Part shown: piece by piece, positions 16,810-25,030 of the stretch
Numbering within the stretch: the stretch's first letter is position 1
Layout: each line of letters starts with the position of its first letter
Assembly: GCF_910585425.1 (NCBI RefSeq)
Contig: NZ_CAJUCP010000052.1
Span: forward strand, 1 to 42,835
DNA length: 42,835 bases
Origin: an uncultured Acetatifactor sp.
GTDB lineage: Bacteria > Bacillota > Clostridia > Lachnospirales > Lachnospiraceae
Direction of reading: 5' to 3'
The notes under the pieces: model-generated
The model's database searches: none
What the model was told of the DNA's origin: nothing
The model's input: the letters and a program-made list of their open reading frames with translations, nothing else
Translations under genes and position numbers: made by a program

Positions 16810-18723
16810 ATGGGGATGATGGACTTATTGTATCATACCTATGAATATGCCTATGAGGCGAAGGACGCGGAACTGATAGAAAATTATCAGATGGCACAGA
16901 TATCGGCCACAGCGCCCATTGAAGTATGGATAACGGAGAATGGGGAATTTGCAGGCGCTTCTTACATTTCGGATAAGAACCGGCAGAAAATCAGTATTCC
17001 TTGTACTGAAAAATCATCCGGACGCTCGGGAAAGAATCCGGTGCCCCATCCCCTGTTTGACAAATTGACATATCTTGCAGGCGACGGAACTGCTTACAAG
17101 ATAGACAATCAGAAAGCCCATTGTACCTATATGCAGAACCTGCGGATGTGGTGTGGATCAAAGTGGGGAAATCCTTATGTAAAAACGGTTCTATGCTATC
17201 TGGAGAAAAAGACTTTGCTCCAGGATTTGGAGAGGACAGGAATCCTGGGGGAACCTAAATCCAAAGAGTTTGACAAAAGGTTGGAAGAGGTTGTCAGGCT
17301 AGGGATTCGGCGGGATCTACAGACAGATTTGGAATTGTGGAGAGAGAAAAGTATCCAGGAAGACTTCAGAAATTACTTGTCATTGTCTCAGGGAGAAAAG
17401 GATTTCTGCTATTTTAGCGGGCAGATGGAGACTATTTCGGAAAACCATCCTAAATCTATCTGGAACCTGAAGGCCAATGCGAAACTGATTTCCGCAAACG
17501 AGAAAGAGAACCGTGGATTCGTCTATTCAGGGCGGTTCGAGACGGCAAATCAGGCGGCACAGATTAGCTATGAAGCTTCGCAGAAAATACATAATGCACT
17601 GAAATGGTTGATTCATAAGCAGGGGATTCCGATTGGCGACAAGATATTGATCGCGTGGGGTGTGGATGGAAGCAATCAGGAGGATATGTTTGGCAGCACA
17701 GATGGCTTTCTGGGGAAAGACGAGGATGAAGGGGAGAAAGAGGCAGTTGCGGATACCCAGGTTGAATTTGCCCAACGCTTGAAAAAGACCATTTACGGGA
17801 AAGGGCAGGATTTGCAGCATAAGGAAAAAATCGCCTTTTTGGTTCTGGAAGCAGCTACCACAGGACGGCTCTCAGTTTCCTACTATCAGGAATACGGTTT
17901 TATACAATACGCACAGCTGATGAAGACTGTGGAGAGATGGCATTTTGCCCATAGCTGGAAATACGACTGGTATGATGCCCGAAAAGGAGCCTGGAAGAGC
18001 AGGATTATGGCTCCCTCTATCTTTGATATTGCGGAGTTTGCAGAGGGAGTGGAGAGAGACGTGAAAGGCGGTAAGGTGAAAGGAGATGGAAAAAAGAAGA
18101 AAATAGAGTCCAATGAAAAGATACTGGGAAATACGATAGTGCGCTTGCTTCCCTGTGTGCTGGAGGGGAGGGCGGTGCCGGAGGATATCAGCAGAAAGCT
18201 GTTGGCCAAAGCATGTCATCCATTGTGCTATAGCGAGGCAAACTGGAATAAATTGCTGAAGATTACCTGTTCTGTGATCAGGACAAAGTATAAGGAGGTG
18301 GGAAGTATGGAGATAAATAAGGATTCAACCGATATACCGTATAATTATGGACGGTGGTTGGCTTGCGCTCATGAGATTGAACGCCGTGCGTTGCGGAGTG
18401 CCAGTGAAAAGCGGGAGACCAATGCAATGCGTCTGTTCACAAAGTATGCAGAGCATCCCAATAAATATATGGCTATCGTTCAAAGTAAGATCCAGGTGTA
18501 CGAGACAAAGCTGGGACAGAAGGCATATTGGCTGCAAAATGAAAAATACCGGATTTCTCAGCAGCTCAACCAAAATCCACTGGAGAAACTTGTAGCGGCC
18601 AGACATTTGGACGGACGGATGATTTTAGGATTCGAAGCGCAGATGGAGACATTCCAGAAAAAAGAAGAAAAGGAAGCAGCGGCAGGAGGAGAGGCAAATG
18701 AGCGAATTGAAGAACAAAATTGA
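16810..18723 (+). CDS. cas8c: Cas8c (Csd1), large Cascade subunit
   Basis: A 637-residue large subunit of the type I-C Cascade complex. It recognises the PAM and, in this subtype, its gene also yields the small subunit Cas11c from an internal start. It opens MGMMDLLYHTYEYAYE, as Csd1 proteins do. AGGAGGTGA sits eight bases before the ATG. An internal ATG at 18307, with GGAGGTG just upstream (18295-18301), would give an in-frame product of about 138 residues starting MEINKDSTDI. This fits an internally translated Cas11c. The gene overlaps cas7c by 26 bases. The family is assigned from its position and the typical sequence pattern; the central part is divergent. Confidence 0.93.
   Translation: MGMMDLLYHTYEYAYEAKDAELIENYQMAQISATAPIEVWITENGEFAGASYISDKNRQKISIPCTEKSSGRSGKNPVPHPLFDKLTYLAGDGTAYKIDNQKAHCTYMQNLRMWCGSKWGNPYVKTVLCYLEKKTLLQDLERTGILGEPKSKEFDKRLEEVVRLGIRRDLQTDLELWREKSIQEDFRNYLSLSQGEKDFCYFSGQMETISENHPKSIWNLKANAKLISANEKENRGFVYSGRFETANQAAQISYEASQKIHNALKWLIHKQGIPIGDKILIAWGVDGSNQEDMFGSTDGFLGKDEDEGEKEAVADTQVEFAQRLKKTIYGKGQDLQHKEKIAFLVLEAATTGRLSVSYYQEYGFIQYAQLMKTVERWHFAHSWKYDWYDARKGAWKSRIMAPSIFDIAEFAEGVERDVKGGKVKGDGKKKKIESNEKILGNTIVRLLPCVLEGRAVPEDISRKLLAKACHPLCYSEANWNKLLKITCSVIRTKYKEVGSMEINKDSTDIPYNYGRWLACAHEIERRALRSASEKRETNAMRLFTKYAEHPNKYMAIVQSKIQVYETKLGQKAYWLQNEKYRISQQLNQNPLEKLVAARHLDGRMILGFEAQMETFQKKEEKEAAAGGEANERIEEQN
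18295..18723 (+). CDS. cas11c: candidate internal Cas11c small subunit within cas8c (coding from 18307)
   Basis: Inside cas8c and in the same frame, GGAGGTG at 18295-18301 is followed five bases later by ATG at 18307. This would produce an approximately 138-residue helical protein identical to the C-terminus of Cas8c. Internal translation of the small subunit from cas8 is established for type I-C. The strong internal ribosome site seen here is direct support; expression itself is inference. The interval given includes the ribosome site. Confidence 0.7.
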   Translation, partial: EVGSMEINKDSTDIPYNYGRWLACAHEIERRALRSASEKRETNAMRLFTKYAEHPNKYMAIVQSKIQVYETKLGQKAYWLQNEKYRISQQLNQNPLEKLVAARHLDGRMILGFEAQMETFQKKEEKEAAAGGEANERIEEQN

Positions 18724-19588
18724 TTTTTTGGCAGTTGTGAGCGTAAAGAATGCGAATCCCAACGGCGATCCTTTGAGTGGAAATATGCCCAGAGTGACAA
18801 ATGACGGTCTGGGTGAGATTTCTGATGTCTGTATAAAGAGGAAGATCAGGAATCGCTGGATGGATATGGGAGAACCCGTTTTCGTGCAGTCAGATGATAA
18901 AAAGACAGATGGCTGCAAAAGCCTGAGCGAACGCGTGAAAGAACAGACGGAGTTGGCAAAGGCACAAAAGGAAAAGAAGAAGGATGAATTTGCCAAAATA
19001 GCCTGTGGAAAATGGCTGGATGTAAGGAGCTTTGGCCAGGTGTTTGCTTTTAAGGATAAAAAGAAGGATGAGGACAAGGACACCGAAGGAGTATCCGTAG
19101 GAGTGCGCGGGCCGGTTTCTGTCCATCCGGCATTCAGCGTGGATTCGGTTTCTACTGCGAGCATCCAAATTACGAAAAGTGTCAACAGCGAGACAAACGA
19201 AAAAAATCCGGATAAAAAAAGTTCGGATACCATGGGGATGAAGCACAGAGTGGAGTTTGGCCTTTATGTGGTTAAGGGAAGCATCAATGTACAGTTGGCT
19301 GAAAAGACTGGGTTCACAGAAGAAGACGCGGAAAAACTGAAAGAGGCGCTTAGGACTTTGTTTTTAAACGATATTTCTTCTGCAAGGCCGGACGGAAGCA
19401 TGCAGGTACACAATTTATATTGGTGGAAGCACAATTGCGCAATCGGCCAGTATTCTGCGGCTAAAGTGCATGGCAGTGTAAAAATCAGTCTGAAAGATGG
19501 TATCGAGGAGGCTCAGTCCTATGAGGATTATAGCATTGAAATAGAGGAGCTGCCAGGACTGGATGTGGAGATCATTAATGGGCTATAG
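18698..19588 (+). CDS. cas7c: Cas7c (Csd2), Cascade backbone subunit
   Basis: A 296-residue RAMP protein that polymerises along the crRNA spacer to form the Cascade backbone. The N-terminus (IDFLAVVSVKNANPNGDPL) is diagnostic for Csd2/Cas7: the NPNGDP loop is highly conserved. Later blocks include GMKHRVEFGLYVVKGSIN and LYWWKHNCAIGQYSAAKVHG. The ATG follows GGAGGAG within the end of cas8c, a 26-base overlap indicating coupled translation. Full length. It overlaps cas4 by 11 bases at its end. Confidence 0.95.
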   Translation: MSELKNKIDFLAVVSVKNANPNGDPLSGNMPRVTNDGLGEISDVCIKRKIRNRWMDMGEPVFVQSDDKKTDGCKSLSERVKEQTELAKAQKEKKKDEFAKIACGKWLDVRSFGQVFAFKDKKKDEDKDTEGVSVGVRGPVSVHPAFSVDSVSTASIQITKSVNSETNEKNPDKKSSDTMGMKHRVEFGLYVVKGSINVQLAEKTGFTEEDAEKLKEALRTLFLNDISSARPDGSMQVHNLYWWKHNCAIGQYSAAKVHGSVKISLKDGIEEAQSYEDYSIEIEELPGLDVEIINGL

Positions 19589-20249
19589 GGAAGAGGATTA
19601 CCTGATGCTTTCCGGCATCCAGCACTTTTCCTTCTGCAGAAGGCAGTGGGCATTGATTCATATCGAACAGCAGTGGGATGAGAACCTGAGGACTGTGGAG
19701 GGAAATCTTTTCCACAAAAAGGCCCATGACGGCTATTCCTCGGAGAAACGTAAGGATATCATCGTATCCAGAGGAATGCCGGTGTTTTCCAGAGAACTGG
19801 GGGTGAGCGGCATCTGCGACATTGTGGAATTTCGGCGCAATGACGCAGAGGGGATCGCCCTGTACGGCAGGGAAGGGAAGTACCTGGTCTATCCGGTCGA
19901 ATACAAAAAAGGGCAGCCCAAGGAGGATGAGACGGACATTCTCCAGATGGCCGCACAGGCCATGTGCCTGGAGGAGATGCTGGCATGCAGGATTGAGAAG
20001 GGATATCTGTTTTACGGAGAGATAAGGCGTAGAATCGAAGTGTCCCTGGAGGAAGGGATCAGGCAGCAGGTAAGGGATGCCTTCGAGGAGATGCATCGGC
20101 ATTACGAGCGGAAGTATACGCCCAAGGCAAGAAGGACAAAAGCCTGCAATGCCTGCTCCCTGAAGAACATCTGCCTGCCCCAGATAGCAAAGAAACAATC
20201 GGCCAGGCAGTACATTTCCAGGTGCATCGGAGAGGAGGAAACGGATTGA
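19578..20249 (+). CDS. cas4: Cas4, RecB-like nuclease for spacer processing
   Basis: A 223-residue iron-sulphur nuclease that trims prespacers and helps select those next to a PAM, acting with Cas1-Cas2. C20 (FCRRQW) and C190, C193, C199 (CNACSLKNIC) are the four cluster ligands. The nuclease motifs are H46, D81 (ICDIVEF), and E108 with K110 (VEYKKG). The start is the ATG at 19578 with a GGAGAT site; an upstream ATG at 19563 has none. It overlaps cas7c by 11 bases, and its stop overlaps the cas1 start codon (TTGA). All catalytic and cluster residues are present, so adaptation should be functional. Confidence 0.94.
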   Translation: MGYREEDYLMLSGIQHFSFCRRQWALIHIEQQWDENLRTVEGNLFHKKAHDGYSSEKRKDIIVSRGMPVFSRELGVSGICDIVEFRRNDAEGIALYGREGKYLVYPVEYKKGQPKEDETDILQMAAQAMCLEEMLACRIEKGYLFYGEIRRRIEVSLEEGIRQQVRDAFEEMHRHYERKYTPKARRTKACNACSLKNICLPQIAKKQSARQYISRCIGEEETD

Positions 20250-21277
20250 AGAGACTGCTCAATACTTTGTACATCACCTCGTCAGACCGGTATCTGTCTC
20301 TGGACGGAGAGAATGTGGTAGTCCTGGCCGAGCAGAAGGAGGTGGGCAGAGTGCCGCTGCATAATCTGGAAGCCATCGTGACATTCGGGTTCACGGGAGC
20401 CAGTCCGGCTTTGATGGGAGCATGTGCCCAGAGGAATGTGGCGCTTTCCTTTCTGTCCCACTCTGGACGCTTTCTGGCGAGGATTTCCGGAGAGGAAAGA
20501 GGAAACGTGCTTCTGCGCAAGAGGCAGTATGGCATCTCGGAGGATGCAGCAGGCAGCCTGGATATCGCAAAAAGCTTTATCATCGGCAAGATATTCAATG
20601 CCAGATGGGTGTTGGAGCGCGCTACCAGGGATCACGCCATGAGAGTGGACACGGAGAGGCTGAAAAAGGTCTCTGGACAGTTGAAATGTTCACTGGAAAG
20701 CGTACAGAAATGTGCGTCTATGGATACGCTGCGTGGAATTGAAGGGGAGGCGGCCAGTCTGTATTTTTCGGTCTTCGATGAATTGATTTTGCAGCAGAAA
20801 GAGGCATTTCGTTTTCAGGGCAGGAACCGAAGACCGCCGTTAGATGCAATCAATGCGCTGCTTTCCTTTGTATACACGCTGCTCACGAATATGACAGCAT
20901 CGGCTCTGGAGACAGTGGGATTGGATCCATATGTGGGTTTCATGCACACAGACCGGCCCGGGAGGGTATCCCTGGCCTTGGATCTCATGGAGGAATTAAG
21001 GCCTGTGTTCGCAGATCGCTTTGTGCTGTCGCTGATTAATAAAAGGATTGTTTCGCCCTCGGGCTTTTATCAGAAAGAGAATGGGGCAGTCATGATGGAC
21101 GATGATACCAGGAAAGCTGTATTGTCCGCATGGCAGTCCAGGAAACAGGAAGCTATCAGGCATCCTTTTCTGGAAGAGAAAGTAGAGTGGGGGATGGTTC
21201 CGTATTCCCAGGCGCTGCTGTTGGCACGCTTTATCCGTGGGGACTTGGACGCGTATCCGCCTTTTCTGTGGAAGTAG
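20246..21277 (+). CDS. cas1: Cas1 integrase
   Basis: A 343-residue spacer integrase that forms the Cas1-Cas2 complex. The metal-binding active site is complete: E166 in GIEGEAA, H234 in GFMHTDRPGR, and D246 with E249 in LALDLMEE. The chosen start is a TTG at 20246, which overlaps the cas4 stop as TTGA and is preceded at seven bases by GGAGAGGAGG. The frame opens earlier, at 20222, but that would overlap cas4 more and has no ribosome site. Length is normal for type I-C Cas1. Confidence 0.95.
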   Translation: MKRLLNTLYITSSDRYLSLDGENVVVLAEQKEVGRVPLHNLEAIVTFGFTGASPALMGACAQRNVALSFLSHSGRFLARISGEERGNVLLRKRQYGISEDAAGSLDIAKSFIIGKIFNARWVLERATRDHAMRVDTERLKKVSGQLKCSLESVQKCASMDTLRGIEGEAASLYFSVFDELILQQKEAFRFQGRNRRPPLDAINALLSFVYTLLTNMTASALETVGLDPYVGFMHTDRPGRVSLALDLMEELRPVFADRFVLSLINKRIVSPSGFYQKENGAVMMDDDTRKAVLSAWQSRKQEAIRHPFLEEKVEWGMVPYSQALLLARFIRGDLDAYPPFLWK

Positions 21278-21288
21278 GTGATTTGGGG

Positions 21289-21579
21289 ATGCTTGTGCTG
21301 ATTACGTATGATGTGAATACAGAGACTGCCGCAGGCAAAAAGAGGCTGCGGCAGGTGGCGAAGCAATGTGTCAATTATGGGAGGAGGGTTCAGAATTCTG
21401 TCTTTGAATGTGAGATGGATGCTGCTAAGTGCAGGGAAGTGAAAGCGATTTTGGAAGAAATCATTGATGTGGAGAAGGATAGCCTGCGCTTTTATTATCT
21501 GGGGAACAATTATCGGAATAAGGTGGATCATATTGGGGTGAAGGACAGCCTGGATATGAAAGGGCCTTTGATTATGTAG
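21289..21579 (+). CDS. cas2: Cas2, adaptation complex subunit
   Basis: A 96-residue ferredoxin-fold protein that bridges two Cas1 dimers during spacer integration. It begins MLVLITYDVNTET with the conserved D8 at the end of the first strand, and has the family's usual length. AGGTGA lies eight bases upstream of the ATG. The frame is open for another 159 bases upstream inside cas1, but that part is not Cas2-like. It is the last cas gene and leads directly into the leader and array. Confidence 0.95.
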   Translation: MLVLITYDVNTETAAGKKRLRQVAKQCVNYGRRVQNSVFECEMDAAKCREVKAILEEIIDVEKDSLRFYYLGNNYRNKVDHIGVKDSLDMKGPLIM

Positions 21580-21749
21580 TGCGAATCGGTAGCGAACATA
21601 GAAAGCCGAGGGGATCCGCACCGGAATTTTGAGGTGCTTTATGGGGTGTTTGGGTTTTGGGATATGATTGTTGTGGTATTGATTTTGTTTTGTTGTATGA
21701 ATGGCTGAATATATTATGGTAGATAGAATATATTTTGGCTGTTTTTGCG
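21580..21749 (+). promoter_or_regulatory. CRISPR leader
   Basis: 170 bases between cas2 and the first repeat, with a T/A-rich 3' half (many TTTTG and ATATATT runs). Position and composition match a leader that carries the array promoter and integration signals. The leader is on this side because repeats at the far end are decayed. I cannot pick one certain -35/-10 pair. Confidence 0.75.
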
Positions 21750-23510
21750 GTCGTCCCCCGCGTGGGGACGTGGATTGAAATACTGATCACTCGGGAATCA
21801 TGCACCAGTGCACTAGGTCGTCCCCCGCGTGGGGACGTGGATTGAAATGGGATATGTGTGATACCGTGTGTATGTCCTGCAAGGGTCGTCCCCCGCGTGG
21901 GGACGTGGATTGAAATCTTATCGGCTGTCTTGCTAAGCATATTATATACCGTCGTCCCCCGCGTGGGGACGTGGATTGAAATCGATATATCAGCGCATAA
22001 ATCCGTATCTTGAAAGGTCGTCCCCCGCGTGGGGACGTGGATTGAAATGTAGCCGCCAAGCTTCATCATAAGGGTGGATGGAGTCGTCCCCCGCGTGGGG
22101 ACGTGGATTGAAATCTGTACGGAGCGGAGGAATATCCCCAGCTTCCGCGTCGTCCCCCGCGTGGGGACGTGGATTGAAATTTTTTCCGGAATCAATCTAG
22201 GGGATGGAGGCGACGTCGTCCCCCGCGTGGGGACGTGGATTGAAATAGATGCACCACCTCTGATACCCTACAGCCTGTACGTCGTCCCCCGCGTGGGGAC
22301 GTGGATTGAAATTGATTAGTGACATAGTCTATGAGATGGCACCAAATGTCGTCCCCCGCGTGGGGACGTGGATTGAAATGGTTGGCGTCAGGGGAATCAT
22401 CATAAATGAAAATGTCGTCCCCCGCGTGGGGACGTGGATTGAAATCAGTTGTTAAAATCGGCGCAAGACAGAGTAAACGCGTCGTCCCCCGCGTGGGGAC
22501 GTGGATTGAAATGAGTACGACAGCGTGAACTATGCTAGGAAGAACGGTCGTCCCCCGCGTGGGGACGTGGATTGAAATATCAGATGGTTTATAATGTCTC
22601 TGTACCCCGATAGGTCGTCCCCCGCGTGGGGACGTGGATTGAAATTGGTGGTGGTATACTCCACGGACGACAGCCGGGTAGTCGTCCCCCGCGTGGGGAC
22701 GTGGATTGAAATAGCGATACGCGCGGAATCTGGGCAAAAAGTCCCCGTCGTCCCCCGCGTGGGGACGTGGATTGAAATAAGGCTTACACAAAGGAACAGG
22801 CAATTACCATGGCGTCGTCCCCCGCGTGGGGACGTGGATTGAAATCCTGGCGGACATATCACGATGGCAGGGGCGAATTGTCGTCCCCCGCGTGGGGACG
22901 TGGATTGAAATAACCGGACAAGCGGCATCATGCCGGACCAGATGCGTCGTCCCCCGCGTGGGGACGTGGATTGAAATAATATACGGATACACCAAATTAA
23001 AAGCATTTAGGTCGTCCCCCGCGTGGGGACGTGGATTGAAATCTCAACGGAAAGGACTGGGGGATATTTGAAGCTGGTCGTCCCCCGCGTGGGGACGTGG
23101 ATTGAAATATCTCAAAAATGCGGTACTCTCCATCATCGCAAAAGTCGTCCCCCGCGTGGGGACGTGGATTGAAATACCAATATAGACATCTCCCAGCTGC
23201 CGGACGAGGTCGTCCCCCGCGTGGGGACGTGGATTGAAATCTCGTGCCGATTGTATGAGCGGAACTGTCCGCTGTCGTCCCCCGCGTGGGGACGTGGATT
23301 GAAATCAGCACTCCCGCTATAGCTATGGCCAAACCAACAGGTCGTCCCCCGCGTGGGGACGTGGATTGAAATATGGACAAGTACATCAGAAGGATGCAGA
23401 TGTCCATGTCGTCTCTCCCCTGCGTGGGGACGTGAATTGAAATGAAAAAGTGGATGCCAGCGGTACGCTGTCCAAAGTGTCGTCCCCCGCGTAGAGACAT
23501 GGATTGAAAT
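21750..23510 (+). CRISPR. type I-C CRISPR array, 27 repeats and 26 spacers
   Basis: The 32-base repeat starts GTCGTCCCCCGCGTGGGGAC and ends GTGGATTGAAAT, the type I-C family. CGTCCCC and GGGGACG form a 7-bp stem with a CGCGT loop, and ATTGAAAT makes the end of the 5' handle. Repeats start at 21750, 21817, 21885, 21951, 22017, 22083, 22149, 22215, 22281, 22348, 22414, 22481, 22547, 22614, 22681, 22747, 22814, 22880, 22946, 23011, 23077, 23144, 23209, 23274, 23341, 23408 and 23479. Spacers are 33-36 bases. The first 25 repeats are identical as far as I can read. The 26th is lengthened to 36 bases and has base changes; the 27th has three changes that break the stem. No two spacers look alike, and I saw no spacer match inside the window. 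Confidence 0.98.
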
Positions 23511-23758
23511 AAATAATACGAGTGGGCATCAGACCATATTACAGACAGCAACACAATGTCTTTCTAGCCCAACGCCAGAGAGCTTGGAGAAGGCCTTAAG
23601 AAAGGACAGCATTTTCATAGCGGAAAGACATTATCAAAAGAAGGCTGCGGCGAAGTCCGCCACAAGTCCCCGATACTCTGGATACAGAGAACGGAACACG
23701 CTGCTTCCAGAATGCTCTGGAATTTCTGGACAGAGTACCGCAGCGCTGATGACAGCAA
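23511..23758. other. array trailer region without a recognisable gene
   Basis: No convincing gene. A 72-codon plus-strand frame from 23584 has no clear ribosome site and runs into the antisense of the SDR remnant. Bases 23687-23743 recur in diverged form at 30886-30942. Confidence 0.6.
23687..23743 (+). repeat. 57-bp dispersed repeat, copy A
   Basis: Matches 30886-30942 at about 47 of 57 positions by eye, ending in the shared GGACAGAGTACCGCAG. In this copy it lies just before the SDR-like frame; in the other it is joined directly to an internal SDR fragment. Confidence 0.75.
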
Positions 23759-24175
23759 TCATCCCTTCAATTCCCACCCGTTGTCGCCATGATAGATCAT
23801 GAGCCGGGTCATGCCGCCATCGATGCAGATGTTTTCCCCCGTGATGAATCCCGCCCTGTCGGAGCAGAGGAAGAGCGCCATGTTCGCGATGTCCAGCGGA
23901 TTGCCCACCCGGTGGACAGGCTGCTGGATTGCGTCCGGCCCTTCATAGCTTCCGAAGGAAGTGTCGATCCATCCGGGAGAGATGGAATTTACCCGCACTT
24001 TACCCGCGAGACTGACAGCCAGCGCATGAGTAAGGGCGGCAATGCCCCCTTTGGCCGCTGTGTAGCTTTCCGTCTGCGGCTGGCTCATGCGGTCGCGGGA
24101 CGAAGAGATATTGATGATGGAGCCGCCCTCATTGAAATAAGGCGTGAACAGCTTTGAAAGATAGAACGGTGCGAC

Positions 24176-24237
24176 CACGCCCACCGACATGGCATATTGA
24201 AATTCCTCATAGCTGCATGCATCGATACCCCGCATGA
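24176..24237 (-). repeat. 62-bp segment of the SDR duplicated at 30945-31006
   Basis: Part of the SDR coding region (around RGIDACSYEEFQYAMSVGV). It is repeated at 30945-31006 with one difference in 62 bases. Confidence 0.9.
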
Positions 24238-24430
24238 TCGGCAGCGCATTATTGATAAGATAGTCGATGCGGCCATGCTCGCTGACCACATGTTCCACAA
24301 AATCCTCCAGAACGCATTTGTCGGCAATATCGCCCACAAAATGCCCTCCCGGCGCTTTGTCTATGATGGCCACCTGCGCGCCGTTTTTCTGAAACTCCTC
24401 GGCAATGCATTTGCCGATGCCATTCGCCCC

Positions 24431-24967
24431 GCCGTCCTTTGTGGCAGCCATCTTCCCCACGAACCGGGCCGGGTCATTAGGGTTCTTCCTTTCTGACTTT
24501 CTCTTTCCAGATGCCACCATTCTTTCGGCGCGTTCTACCTGTCTCCTGCGGACTTCCTTCTGATAAGCGGCATATTTGGGGGAGTAGGTGATGATCAGCC
24601 TTTGGTGCAGCTTCTTGGTGGTATAAGGGCAGTCTTTATAGAAAAGGCCGTCTTTTTCTTCCCCGATTTGAGACAGCTCTACCGGCTTGTCATCGGAAAG
24701 CCGTTTAAAGCCTCCGCCGTTAAGTGCCCATTCCCTGTCTTCGGCAGGCAGCTTTTTAATGGACTGTGTCACGATGGACGACCTTTCCCCCATGTGGTTG
24801 AACTCACGGTTGCCTTCCGAGCCCAGCCCTGCATCACAGCAGTAGATAAATTTAGAGTGGCCGGATCTCTGGAGGATTGTCTTCTCCAATAGCTTAAGGG
24901 ACTGCTGCCCGTTCTGGTTCCCCGGGAAGATGGAGAAGGCCAGGGAAATGTACTTGAACACAACCAT
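24431..24967 (-). mobile_element. IS1634-family transposase fragment
   Basis: The part of the chimeric frame that matches IS1634-type transposases by the motifs FPGNQN, DAGLGSE and NPNDPARF. Both ends of the element are missing, and I see no terminal inverted repeats or target duplication. Its right edge lies close to the promoter at 24954-24982 of the EIIC-MCP-like gene, and the -35 box falls inside it. Confidence 0.8.
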
Positions 24968-24982
24968 TGGTTATGCTATAAT
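24954..24982 (+). promoter_or_regulatory. promoter at the edge of the transposase fragment, driving the EIIC-MCP-like gene
   Basis: TTGAAC (24954-24959) and TATAAT (24977-24982), 17 bases apart, with an extended -10 TGC. The -35 lies in the coding region of the inverted transposase fragment, and the -10 just outside it. The predicted start, near 24989, falls inside a decayed CRISPR repeat. Confidence 0.75.
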
Positions 24983-24984
24983 AT

Positions 24985-25016
24985 GTCATCTCCTGCGTGG
25001 GGGCGTGGATTAATAT
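24985..25016 (+). repeat. orphan decayed CRISPR repeat
   Basis: A 32-base sequence, GTCATCTCCTGCGTGGGGGC and onward, matches the array repeat at 26 of 32 positions in the same orientation. It lies 1.47 kb beyond the last array repeat, and the chimeric SDR/transposase frame lies between. It ends two bases before the AGGAGG of the next gene. Confidence 0.85.
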
Positions 25017-25030
25017 TAGGAGGAATGACC

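Larger units (their letters stand above)
23759..24967 (-). pseudogene. chimeric open frame: transposase fragment fused to a short-chain dehydrogenase lacking its start
   Basis: A 402-codon open frame of two unrelated parts. Residues 1-179 are an internal piece of an IS1634-type DDE transposase (FPGNQN, DAGLGSE, KRLSDDKP, YTTKKLHQRLIITYSPKYA, RKNPNDPARF). Residues 180-402 are an SDR oxidoreductase lacking its first strand and start: it keeps GANGIG of the nucleotide loop, the NNA motif, the Tyr-Lys pair in SYTAAKGG, and the PGW segment. The join reads ATKDG|GANGIG and is in frame. The transposase part lacks its N-terminus (first catalytic aspartate) and its C-terminus (catalytic glutamate), so it cannot be active. 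A native SDR would start about ten residues further upstream. I see no ribosome site for the combined frame. Whether a hybrid protein is made is unknown. Confidence 0.82.

Noticed and set aside
21750..23510. Self-targeting spacers
   Set aside because: I compared spacers by eye with the rest of the window and saw no match. A search of all 26 spacers against the whole genome and phage sequences would be decisive; I could not run it.
21572..23554. Many open frames reading through the CRISPR array
   Set aside because: They translate the repeats (for example VVPRVGTWIEI or ISIHVPTRGTT) and are artefacts of the array.
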